A stretch of DNA of 64,000 bases from Mesodorylaimus sp. YZB2_4 (taxonomy: Eukaryota > Nematoda > Enoplea > Dorylaimida > Dorylaimidae). Below the pieces are notes generated by a model. That model was given only the letters and a program-made list of their open reading frames with translations. It made no database searches and was not told the DNA's origin. The position numbers and the translations under genes are program-made. Below, piece after piece: positions 1 to 11,800 of this stretch. The stretch is taken from the NCBI GenBank assembly GCA_030248295.1, contig JASANH010000715.1, positions 1-64,000 of the forward strand, given 5' to 3'. Numbering within the stretch: the stretch's first letter is position 1; every line of letters begins with the position of its first letter.

Positions 1-1164
1 GAAGAGGCAAAGAAGCCAATCCTGCTATCGAGGAAATCTGAGCTTGCGAAGTTGATAATCGCACACACTCACGCTCAACTGTGTCACGCTGGAACGGCAC
101 AGACGCTCGCTCATCTTCGCCAACGCTTTTGGGTCACCGCCGGACGGCAGGTTGTGTTCAATGTCATTCGTCGCTGCACTCAGTGCAAAAAGCTCGATGG
201 AGGTCCATTTACTGCGCCAGAATCTCCAAGCTTACCGCGTGAACGAGTCAATGTCTTCACACCGTTCGGGTCGATTGGCGTCGACTACCTTGGTCCACTC
301 ACAGTTACAATTGGGAAGAACAAACTCGCAAAGCGTTGGATCTGCCTATTTACATGCACCGCAACAAGGGCAGTCCATCTCGAGGTCGTTGAGGGCTTAG
401 GCGCTGACGACTTTCTCAACGTTTTCCGCATCTATATCGCACGCCGACAAAAGCCAAAAGTGGTCTGGTCGGACAACGCCGGTCAATTCACCGCAAAGCA
501 CGTACAGAGGTTCGCTGCTGACCATGGAATTCAATGGAAACGTATACCTGAACGGGCCCCCTGGATGGGTGGTTTCTACGAGCGACTTGTGGGAATGGTT
601 AAGCGAGCGCTGCTCAAGACAGTCGGAAATGCACTACTCAACTCGCGACAGCTGCAGGTGCTTACAGCCGAAATAGAAGCTGTAATCAATGATCGCCCAC
701 TCGTGCATGTGGGATCTGAAATCGGAGAAACGGTAATAACGCCAGCTCATTTTACACATCCAGGAGAATCCCCTCGTGGAGAAAGCGTGGCCACCTTAAA
801 CGAACAGGCCATCAAAGAATACTGGACACGTCTACGCAACATATACAACGCATTCGTTCGAGTGTGGCAAACCGAATACTTGACATCTCTGCGAGAACGC
901 CAGAGGGTTCAACTCAAACAAGGAAGGCTCAAGTCAGCATCCGCACCGCAAATCGGAGAAATCGTGCAAATTAAGTCAGAAGACCCGCGACATCGTTGGC
1001 GCACTGGCATCATCAAAGGTGTCATAACATCAACTGATGGAAACATTCGTGTCGCCATCATCAAGCTGGCCAATGGACAAGAAATCAAACGCGCAATAGG
1101 TCAATTATACCCCTTAGAAATCGTCAGTGGGGAGTGTCGCGGATTGGAGAGCAACCGCGAGTGA
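1..1164 (+). CDS. BEL/Pao retrotransposon integrase, 3' end of pol (5' cut by window edge)
   Basis: The frame is open from base 1 and ends in TGA at 1162-1164, so this is the C-terminal part of a pol polyprotein; the start lies outside the window. Visible in order: an H2C2 integrase zinc-binding region (HTHAQLCHAG, then CTQCKK), an rve-type DDE core (D of GVDYLGPLT, D of VVWSDNAGQF, E of GGFYERLVGMVKRALLK), and a C-terminal DUF5641-like segment typical of BEL/Pao (EYWTRLRNIYNAF, then a VQIKSED...WRTGII stretch). The family inserts the cDNA copy into chromosomes. No stop or frameshift is seen in this part, so it may be a fairly young copy. The stop codon falls inside the presumed 3' LTR, as is common in this group. 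The family call is secure; activity cannot be judged from one end. Confidence 0.93.
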   Translation, partial: EEAKKPILLSRKSELAKLIIAHTHAQLCHAGTAQTLAHLRQRFWVTAGRQVVFNVIRRCTQCKKLDGGPFTAPESPSLPRERVNVFTPFGSIGVDYLGPLTVTIGKNKLAKRWICLFTCTATRAVHLEVVEGLGADDFLNVFRIYIARRQKPKVVWSDNAGQFTAKHVQRFAADHGIQWKRIPERAPWMGGFYERLVGMVKRALLKTVGNALLNSRQLQVLTAEIEAVINDRPLVHVGSEIGETVITPAHFTHPGESPRGESVATLNEQAIKEYWTRLRNIYNAFVRVWQTEYLTSLRERQRVQLKQGRLKSASAPQIGEIVQIKSEDPRHRWRTGIIKGVITSTDGNIRVAIIKLANGQEIKRAIGQLYPLEIVSGECRGLESNRE

Positions 1165-1500
1165 TGTAAAGAAGGACGATAGATGACACTTTACACCCGC
1201 TAAGCCAGGTATCATGTTAGGACATAGGAACGGGGTTTCTTTTCGTTTTACTGTCATAGTGTACGGTCGGTTCGAAAGAGTATCTATATATAAACGCTAG
1301 TTTCGTTACGCATACGACTATCGCCAGGCACGCGTCCGTCACCAACGACAACCTATTCGCGTCAACTATTAGGTACAAACAGTGATCCAAAACCGCCTCG
1401 TCAGACAGTAAGACGCCATTTACCCTTATCGTTAGGCTGGAACACAAAACGCGCAATGGCTGTACGCTGCAGGGAAAGAGCGATGGCACACTGAGACACC
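1135..1500 (+). mobile_element. Probable 3' LTR of the BEL/Pao element (end uncertain)
   Basis: A purine-rich stretch, GTCAGTGGGGAG, runs directly into TGTCGCGG at 1135. This is the usual polypurine-tract-to-LTR arrangement (LTR beginning TG) after a BEL/Pao pol gene. The right edge is a guess because the 5' LTR is outside the window; sequence character changes to AT-rich repeats by about 1530. Confidence 0.4.
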
Positions 1501-1534
1501 CCACCTGAACGACCGCGCCCCCATGCGGTAACTT

Positions 1535-1855
1535 TTATTTTTTCGATTATGTAACGATCTGATCGAAAATCGAAAATAAGATTTAAAACAGTTTTGTAGA
1601 GCTCGAAATTCTCTACAACTTTAATGCTGGGATCAAAGGTGGTCATCGCTAAAAATTTCGAGAAAATCGGCGAAAACCATTTTCCCACGTTAAAGAAATT
1701 ATCGATTATCTAACGATCGGATGAAAAATCGAGAAAAAATTCAATGCATTCTTATAGAGCTTTAAATCCTGCATAACTTTCGTGATGTGATCGAGGGCGG
1801 TTGCAATTGAAAATTTTAAGAAAATCGACGAAAACCGTTTTTACTGTGTTAAAAA
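1535..1855 (+). repeat. Two-copy AT-rich direct repeat, unit about 160 bp
   Basis: Two diverged head-to-tail copies, about 1535-1694 and 1695-1855. Each contains in order CGATTAT.TAACGATC, AGAGCT..AAAT, a CTTT..TG..TG.GATC block and AAAATCG.CGAAAACC. By eye the copies are roughly 70-75% alike. No coding potential is seen. Confidence 0.65.
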
Positions 1856-2820
1856 GAAGTCACGGACGGACGTTTGGCAATTATTTATAGACAGCAGATG
1901 ATATGACATCACTATTTTCCATAAGCCCCATACGGTCCGCCCGGCCAGGCACAGTACTCGCATACAACAGGCACGGTTGTTGCCTGTTTAGCCCGGCCAC
2001 ACAGACGCGCAAATGTTGATGTCGCGCAGACGTCGATGTCGCTGGTCTCCTCGACGAAACAGAATAACAGGAGGAATTCATGGTTGCAGTAGTGCTTAAG
2101 CACACAGCACAGTGTGTCCATGAGTAGAGAAAGAGCCTAGTCGGCCTAGCTCATTGCGAAGGCAGCATAAGCTCACAAGTGTGTTGTAGCACATCATTAT
2201 TTGGAACTCATTCTGGCTCCACTCAAGGAGACAAAACACAGTTTTCTGTAACCTGCCCCCACTGCAAGCCGTATGTATCCGCTAATCCTCGATTGATTTC
2301 ATCACACTTTTTTCAACATGGTTTCTAAAATATTCTTATGAAGCTCTTCTTTGCTTAGCGTTTTAGTCTGGAGTTTCTTATTACTATCACAAATTTAAAT
2401 TTCCCGCCATTTAAAAATATTGACTGCTTATATCAGCGCTTCCGACGATAAGGTGTGCGCGCATTCTTTGTTATGCCTCCCCCGATTTTGCACGTGGGCA
2501 GCGTAGGGTAGATAGTGCCACCTGCCAGCTGGACAACGTGCCGCGCCTTATCTCCATCCTTATCAGTCGCAAATCTATCTAGTTCGTCACGCTCGTGTGC
2601 TTCCTTTTTTACGCTAGACTTGGAAATCTTTTTCAATAATTTGAAAAATCCTAATCTAATCCGCCGAATTTGGCGGAAAGTACTTCCTCTCGGCCGGTTG
2701 TTCCGAAGAAACATTTGGTCAAGAACACGAAGAAAATTGGCTCGATCTAGAAATTCGATCGGAGTTTGTCGATTTCTAAAAAGAAAGTCGAGGCGAGGGT
2801 GAAGGAGTAACGAGGACATT
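1856..2820. other. Intergenic and presumed 5' region of KDM6
   Basis: No supported gene. The last 200-300 bp before 2821 probably hold the 5' UTR and promoter of the KDM6 gene. No TATA box is convincing, which would fit a housekeeping-type promoter. Open frames here on both strands lack any recognisable domain. Confidence 0.4.
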
Positions 2821-5800
2821 ATGGAAACCAGCGAAACATCTGCGCCTACTCGGGAAGAATTGAAACAAATTTTTGCTTTTACCAGGTCCCATTTTATAAA
2901 TGTCATTTTTCCGTGAATCTGAGTTATATGTGCTTTGTATATTTTAGCCGCGATTTCGACGCTCTATATTGTCAAACACCGGAAAAATCACGTCTGCGTT
3001 GTTTAATCGTCAAAGGTGTTTTGTATTTCGAAGATCAATTACGTAATTTAATTCAACAGCAAACAGCCGAATCTGAATCTGGACAAAATATTGGAAAAAT
3101 GGAAGACGAACAAAAAAATTCCAAGGACGAGTCATCGAATAGGAATGTTATCGACTCTCAAGTGGCATCCGTCTTTCGTCGCCTCGGTCATTTGCATTTG
3201 ATCGCCCAGGATTATCCAAAAGGTGATTTCTCCTCCCCCTCCTTCCCTCTTTCTTCCTGTGGTCACGGGCTGTTACTTCTGCACACATCTCGCTTAGGCA
3301 TGTGCTTCTAATTACCTATGATTATGACCTTTCCATTTTGACGTGGGCTAATTAGGGGAGGCCTAGTTTGACGTAGTTGCTTGCTGACGATGCACTGTTC
3401 ATCACGTGTATCCGCATACGTGATTAACAACCCTTAAAGGGCGGGAAGTCCGTGGGACTACCTCGCGCTCATTCCGTCATTATTCACGTACAGGCTTCAT
3501 TATCTTGCCGTACCCGCCTCTCTACTTTTTCTGTCTTCTTCGTCGGCCATCTTTGTTTTGATTGCGGGCGAGCCAAGTTCGTCGTGACTCAGTTGGGTGA
3601 TCCTCTATGTCGAGGAAAGGTCAAATCGCTGTCTCGTTTACGCCTTGATTTTCCTGTTTTTCTTGATCTGGCGGGGTTTCTAGTTTGTAAGAAGTGAACG
3701 ACTCGCCAAACATGGCCATGGCCGTGACCTTGTCTTGATTTACGTCAGATTCTTGACATTTTCTCATCTCAACAACTGTAACACGCAGAAACCAACCCCC
3801 TTTAGAATCATAGAAAAGCATGTTTTCAATTCACATGCTGTGATCGCACGTGTATTATGAAAAACTAGCAGAAAAATAGCTTATCAGTTGAAAACATTTG
3901 AATTTGAAAAAGGCGGGAAAACTTGCGTGCACCACTGATGGAAATGGTTTTTTTAGCTTTGTCAGCCTATCAACGGTGCTATGAATTGGATAAAAATGCT
4001 TGGCAAGATGCCGATCTTCTGTTCGGTTTGGGATTAGTATATTTTCATTTCAATCAATACGCTTGGTAAGTTTTATTTTTCAAATTTTCGGCGCGATCTC
4101 AAAATTTTTTTGAAGGGTTTAATTCGCGGCCTTGATTAGACTTGTGGGATTTTACAGTGCTAAAATGAATGGCGGGAATTCTAATTCAAATGTTTGATAT
4201 TTTTGTATTCACCATTCCTTTTACAGAATTTAAAAAAATCGCGCAGTCGTCAACTTTAAATTTCTCAATGAAAAACCAGCCTTTTTGGATTTTTTTGTAC
4301 CCACTCTTATTCGCCAAGTCACTCAATTGTATAAAAACGAGAAGTCGAAAAAATTGTGCAGTTAAAAAAAGTGCTCTATTCAAATAAAAAGTAAAAATGC
4401 CATTTCATAATTCAAAAGGATTTTCAAAATATTATTAATTTTTGATACTTCTTTGAAATTTCTGACATTTTCCTTTTTTGTCCGACATGTTCCTAATTAA
4501 GGCTTGTCTTAGGCCGGCCTTTCATTCTATGCAAGGTTTTCCTGAAAAATTCTTTTCAATTGGATGGAATTTTCTTGAATTTTTCGAGCTCTTTCTTTTG
4601 CATTGTAAAACTCTTGATTAGAATTTTCTAAAGTCTTTGTTGAGAGTATTGAATTTTCTTAATTTTCTGAAGAATCAGGCATTTTAGTGTGTTCTCAAAG
4701 GGCTTTTCTGACATCACTTTTTTCGCAAAAGAGCTTAGATTTTTTGTTTTCTGCGACTTATTGATTTTTGATCATTTATCGATTGATTAATTGAATTTTT
4801 AGTGTGATCAAAGTTTTTCAAAATTTGCTCTACGTTTATCCAAATTTCAAGCGTTGTGGCGATGTGTACGTTCGATTAGGTCTGTCTTATAAAGGTATCG
4901 AAAATTGGGATCTGGCCATCAAGGTAAGTTAGATTGAGGTTTTGGTATAAAAGCCTGAAAGTTGAAGATTTGGGGAAAAAAAGCAAGAAGGTTCAAGGTT
5001 TTATAGAAAAGAGCAAAAGTTTCTTGTTCAAGAAGAATGCGGATTATTAGTGAAAATTATGATAATTTCCTAAATCTAATTAATGGTACGATTCGAAATT
5101 TTTCTTTTACAATGTTTAGCATGCGTAAAATTTCAAAGAGAGCAGGGGCTTATGCGAGTTCATTTTTTAAAAAACTTTGTAAAAAGCAAAAAATTTCATT
5201 TATAAAGTGATGTGAAGCATGGAAAAATCTAGTGCAAGGGTTTCTGATGTAAGTTTTCTTAAAAAATCATTATTTTTTTAGAATTTGACTTCGGCATTGA
5301 TTGATCCATTGCCATTATTTTCACCATTGGAAAGTAAGATTATGCGGTCCAATCAAGAGAGGGTTTCTTAGACACTCGTCCCACATAAAATATACTTGGC
5401 CAGTCGACATTTTTGACCTCTTTTTATGTGCTCTATCGAAAGTACTCACAAAAATGATTGTCTGAGCCGAAGTAAAATTTTTCTAAAATTTCTATATATG
5501 GAAATAAAGCGCCTTAAATATCACATAGGATCACTTTTGGTCAAAAAGTCATAACTTGCTTAGTTTTTGGTCTAGAAAACTTTAAAATGCAGAAATCATC
5601 GCTACATTTTAACGAATCTAAACCTATTTTAAAAAATAATCTAGCTGTAATCATTCATGAAATATTGGAGAAAAACCATCCGTGATCGGGCACATAATCG
5701 ATTATGGGTGAATTGTAGAAGCCAGATCTCCCTGTTTTTTTCTTGAAATATTAGCCCAAGGTCACACCATTTCAGTAGTTGATCGTTTGCGCCGATCAGT

Positions 5801-8800
5801 AATGACCTATCTTGTAATTAGCTTTTGAAAAGAGCTCTAAATCGTGTTTTTCTGCGACAAAATTCGTTGGTTTTCGTACGAGATATTATAGGAAACTCAA
5901 ATTCGGCAAGAAGTGCCCACGGGAGCTACTTTTGAATTTCCCGCCCGCGTGCCGCTTATGACATGAGAGCGGTTTTGGCTGCTTATTCCAGAAATCGCGA
6001 GAAAATATATAACTTTTGAACTTTTTCACTTTGTGTTAGTCTAATTTTGTACTGAATAATCTGTCTTTCATGTAAAGAAAAAGACTGACTGGAAAAAGAA
6101 GAAATTTTCCGGCGATTGCCGAAGTTAGCAGCCAGCCCCGCTCTTATGTCATAAGCGGCACATGGGCGGGAAATTCAAAAGGTGCGTACTGCATGCACTC
6201 CTTCCGAATTCGAGTTTTGTTTCATATCTCGGGTGAAAATCAACGAATTTCGACGCAGAAAAAAATTTGAAAGCTTATTCCAAGGGCTACAAGATACGCT
6301 ATTACTGATCAGCGCGACTGATCAATTACTAAAATTATCGATCATGATTAGCTGAAATCGCTGAAGAGGGGCGCAGTGGTCAGCCATGTGCACAATAACT
6401 GTGGTCCGTAGTGCGAAAATTGGGTTGTCTTATGATGGTCTTACCATGGGCTACTATTTCAGAGAAAAAAACAGGAAGACTTGGGTTCTATAATTCAAGC
6501 ATAATCGATTATGTGCCTGATCACCGACGGTTTTTTTCGAATATCTCATGAACGGTTACAGCTAGGTTAATTTTTAAAATAGGTTTAGATTCGTTGAAAT
6601 GTAGCGGTAATTTGTGCATTTTGAAAATTGTTCTAGCCCAAAAACTGAGCAAGTGATTTTTTGACCAAAAGTGACCCTTTTTGACCTCTAAAGTGCTTTA
6701 TTTCTATATATAGGCATTTTAGAAAAATTTCACTTCCGCCAAGACAATCAGTTTTGTGAGTACTTCCGATCGAGCATCTAAAAAATCGGGGTCAAAAAAG
6801 TCGCCTGGCCAGCCCCGGGTCGAGTCTCTTAGAAACCCTCTCATTAGTTTGAAAGATTTTTTTTTCGAATTGATAAAAAATAATGTGGAAAAGTATACGA
6901 TTTGTGTTTCAGTTCGATTTCACATTGCCGATTGTTATGATCAACAAAAACAATGGAAGAAGGCCAAAGAATTGTACGAAGGTTTGCTTCAATCGTCCGA
7001 TTTGCCAGTATCGTTGAGAGCATCGATATTTCGTCATATGGGTATGGAATAATGTGATTTTTGGTTAATTTTTTGCATACTTTATTTTTTGAATGTTCTT
7101 GAAGGATGGTTATATTTTCGATCGGACGAATTGGGCGATAAAGCGACTCGTTTGCCGATGGCGGTCAATCACCTTCAGGAATCGTTATCGTTGGATCCTG
7201 GTCACGGCAAGACGCATTATTATTTGGGACGTTGTTATTCGGCGATCGGGCGCGCTCATGACGCTTTTGTTGCTTATCGACATTCGATCGATAAGGCCGA
7301 ATCGAGTGCTGATACGTGGTGTTCGATCGGGTGAGTGCTGTATGTTTGGGGTGTGGCATGAAGTCATACAGTTTATGGGACTAACCGCGTGGAGCAAGTG
7401 CAGGAATGTCATTTTCCCGTCTGGCGGGCGGAAGTGGCGTGTAAATGTTTTAGGCATCGGCAACATCTGAAACCTATTCCCTGGCTGGGGGTTTGAAAGG
7501 GGCAAAAAAGAGTTTTTATATCCATTGTTTTATCAGGATTCATTCTGAAAAGGTCAGAGAATCCGAATTATGCCTTGAAAACCTGGGAAAACTGGAATCT
7601 TTGAGCCAAATCAAGCAAAACTGAGCATTATATTTATATATGCATATGCATATATAAATTTCGAGTCATCCGCCTTTTCTATGTTCCTGTTGATCATGGT
7701 GGAAGCCAGCATCGACCGATCCGACCCAAGGCCTGTATCCTGATCGTATCCGGCCGATCCGCTTCATGTAATTGGAGGGGATGACGTGTTTGGCATGAGT
7801 TCTCGCCAACCTGCCCTGTATCTTCGTGTCACTCTCTATCAGACCATTCCTAAGAAACGGGAGACATTCCCTAAAGTAAGATTTAAATGCTCATTTGGGA
7901 GAAAAAAACGGGACTTTTCCATCATAGTAGGCCACACTTCATCATTTTCCAGCAGATAAAGCGCAAAACATTTTAGTTGCCGATCCAGCCAATCCAGCAG
8001 GATTGGCGCATCTGTGGATTGGTCGATGCTCGGCTGGAAGTCAGTAAATTAGTTGAAATTGATTTACAGTGTAGAAAAAGTTTTTGGTCTTGAAAACATA
8101 AAGAATCATTTTCCGCTCCTTGTATATGAGGCCTAACAAATTATTTTATCTCAACAAGGCTCATACGGAAAATGATTCTTCCAGGTAATAATTAAAATTT
8201 TTCCCTGATAATACTAGCAATTTTAATCCTATATGCAACTTTTCAGTTTCGCTTGATTTTGGCTCAAAGATTCCCGTTTTCGTGGGTTTTCCAGACGCTT
8301 TTTGGATTCATAGACTTTCCCGTTTTTCGAACTCGAATGAACCCTGCTTAACCTGAGCCTTGCAATCCTTGTGCGTTCAGCATGGTTTTGAGGCAGCAAT
8401 AGAAATTTAGGCATCCACTAGGTCACCGTCCCTTTTCTGGCAGGGCACAAGTTGACGTCGGGAAGTTTGGCACTGAAGTCAGTCCCAAAGAGGATGGAGT
8501 TCTATTTTCCTGGCGAAGTGTCTCGGACTTGGCTGTCTTTGTGTCAGGGTCTTTGACTCATGACAGCTAGATTCCTACGTGGGGGGTCTAGACTAGGCCT
8601 AAGTCCAAGGGCAGGGTCTGGTCAAAAAGATACCTTGATACTCGCTCGAAAAATGAACCTTATTACTGTAAGCAGTAACCTTATTACTGTAACCGGTCGG
8701 TCGGAAATCGATACCTCCCTTGGCTGGGAGACGTTAACCCCTCACCCCTCCGGTTGATGTTTCAGCGGGAGATATAGTCGCGAGACTTGCCTTCCATATC

Positions 8801-11800
8801 TCTTATCTCCCGCCGCCTGTGTGCGCTGGCATTGAGCAGGTCACACCAGCAGCGGTCACATAAGTGACCCCCAGTTTCGGAAACTGGAGCGGTCGAAAAG
8901 TGAACTCAACCCGCGTTTCAGAAGCAATGCCGACTCGCACTAAAAACACACTTTGCTTTTCTATGATTGTAAATTAAAAAAGAATTTGGTAAAGAATGAT
9001 TGCCTCAAATTGGAATCAAGAAACAAACAAAAAGAACAGTATAAACTGCAAATCGAACCAGCATGTGTGAGACTACTCATCCAGTGTAGTGACAAGCCAT
9101 AAACTCCGATTAAGTTTTCGAAAAATGTGATTGGCGATATTGTGTTTTAAAACGCAATTTTCGAGAAAAACTGTCGGCAGTTTTGAAATAATTCCCACAG
9201 CGGGCGGGCGGAAGTGGGGGCGACTTTATGTCGCATGAGTGGGAACGGGCGTGGGTGCACTAGATTGCGGGCGGGATTAGGCGGGAACACCCCTCATTTA
9301 GGTGGCTTCAGGCGGTGGTGAGAGAAAGAAACCCACCCTTGGCACGCCCTGCTGCATGCTGGGCAGGACTTTCCCGCTAGGGGGCTCATTGTTCGCGCTG
9401 ATAAGTAAATGCAATCTGATAAAAGGAGATAGTAGGTGAAATTAGGTTTGTTTCATGTCTAAGATTTTTCTTCGTTCTTTGTCTTGAGAAGGATATTAAT
9501 GGAGAGAGATTTTGTGCTCGAGATATGTTTCGCGAAATTTGAATTCCCGCCGAGACTTACATGAAACCGCGTATCGTGGTTCGGCTGCTAGAGGCGGCAA
9601 AGGGGATTTTAGTGTGATAATACTCACCTTATCAGTCCTTATTGAGCCTAATTGTTTTTATTTCTCCTCAGTTAAACAGTTTAATTAGAAAACACTAGCG
9701 GCAGAATAGTCGTTTTGATATAAGCAATATCTATGACACGCGGCGGGAATTCAAATTTTGTAGACAAAATCGAGTTTTGGGACTGTGCGCTTTTGCGTTG
9801 TGCTTGAGATTAGGAAGTGAAGTAAGAAATTCTTAGTTTGAATGGCATCAATTTGACTTTCGCTTCCCCTTTTAATTAGGGCGGAGGCAATGGATTTGTG
9901 AAATGAGCGAGGAATGTTCTGCGCAGTATTTAGGCAAGTCTACACTTGTCATGCTATTTTGATACGAATCGGGCTCGAAGTGTTAGCAGTTTCTGTTGAG
10001 GAGTTTAAATTCACACCCCTTTGCGGTCGAAAACTTGAGGCTTGAGTGGGATTCGAACCCGCGCCTCTTGAATTCTAGTTCAGCGTGCTTGCACGAGTGC
10101 TGATGGTGGTGTGATGGGACTGAAATCCCAGGCGGGTTCGAATCCCGCTCTGGACTAAAATTTTAGTGATTGCGCATCAAAAACAGCGAAATTTGCTGAT
10201 TTTCAACAAAAATGACAAAATTCAGTGATTGCGCATCAAAAACAGCAAAATTTGCTGATTTTGAGCCAAAAACGACAAAATTCAGTGATTGCGCACTAAA
10301 AACAGCAAAATTTAGGGATTGCGCACTAAAAACAGCAAAATTTAGGGATTGCGCAATTATAGGCTGTAGTTCAGACTGTCAGATGCTGTATTCTAGCGTG
10401 TGCAAAGTGCATATATCAGTGTTCTAGCGTAGACTTTAAGACCAGCCAGATTTCCCAGGCACCACGTTCACGTGTTCAGGTGCCTCATGTGAAAAGAGTG
10501 AAATTTTAAGTCTCCAGAATGGTATTTTAGAATTCTTTGCTTAGCGAGCACTTTACCGCCTCTGAATATTCCAGGTTTAAAAAAGCAAGATTTTGTATTC
10601 TGGCACTTGTAAATTCGTATTTTTATTTGTCGTTTGGCCAAGTGCCAAGTTGTCGTTGGTTGTCTGGCATTAGCCTAAGTTGTCGGGGACATTATGTAGA
10701 AAGAAAATAAGCATGTGTCTTGTACTCACGTAACTCCTTGTGTGGTAGTAGTGCCAGGCGGCTGGTGGCTTTTTGTCTCTGGCTGGATGTTGACTGGCGC
10801 GCCAGCCTATGCGATGCGGGTCGGGTAAGGGCGTCTGGTGGTGCAGACATTTTTTTGCATTTGAGACGTAACCCTGTGTCTGGTTGAGAAAAATGTGAAG
10901 TGTTCTTTGGAGGATCAGGCGTGGCACCGTTTATGAACCTTGTGTCATATTTTTTGCAGAGTGTTATATCAGCAGCAGCAGCAACCGATGGACGCATTGC
11001 AAGCGTTTGTTTGCGCCGTGCAATTGGATGAACGTCATTACGCGGCGTGGGTGGATTTAGGATTGTTATATGAACAATGCGGACAGCCGGCCGACGCCTT
11101 GCATTGTTATACGAACGCAGCTAAAGGGCACGCGGTGGAGGAAGCGTTAGCTGAGAGAATACATTTTTTGGATACTCAATTAAAACAAAAAGCATTGTCG
11201 CCGTCGCCGCAAACGGTTGCTGGACAACAGGCGAATACGAATGGTGCAACGAAAAGGACGTTGCCGAGTTTGGAAGAAGCGTGGAATTTGCCAATACCGG
11301 CCGAATTGACGAGTAGACAAGATGCGGCGCAAAAGGTAGGCGAAATGGGGCTGGTGGAGTGTGTGGCATAAATGTGGTGCCGTGTTTCAGCAAAAGCTGA
11401 TGGCCTATTTGCGGGGCAGTTTGATCGGTGTTGGTGTGCAAGATTTGTATCAGCATCAACGATTAATGCAGGAGGCGCCTTCCTATGCGACCCATGTGGC
11501 GGCTGGTTCGGCGGCCAATGTGCAACAGCAGTCTTCTGGTGCAGGTGGACACGGTGGTGACTTCCCGCAGGTGTCTCAGGAAGATTTACAAGCTCTGCTA
11601 GGCGATGATCGTGACTTGAAGTTCGATCCGACCATGGGCGCGGGCGCAGAGAAGATGCTTCAGGTCAGTGGCTGGGGTCAAACGCAGCGCGCATAGACGC
11701 TGCACTGATGGGGTCGGTGTGATGTGGCTTCATGTCAGTCAGTGGACGGACGGGTCTAGTGCTTGTCCATAGTTCATAGCTGACGGGCGCAGTCGGTGTG

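Noticed and set aside
2433-2906. 157-codon minus-strand frame over KDM6 exon 1
   Set aside because: It overlaps the coding first exon and 5' region of KDM6 in antisense, has no domain and no splice or promoter support.
6756-7052. 98-codon plus frame joining the foldback end to KDM6 exon 6
   Set aside because: Its first half is transposon arm and intron; only 6913-7041 is exon, as shown by the homologous TPR sequence and the TTTCAG acceptor.
10100-10157. Possible tRNA-Ser gene
   Set aside because: Only the 3' half is tRNA-like, and the variable arm and 5' acceptor strand are missing.
10157-10352. CRISPR-like array
   Set aside because: Spacers are themselves repetitive, and the setting is a eukaryotic intron; it is an ordinary tandem repeat.
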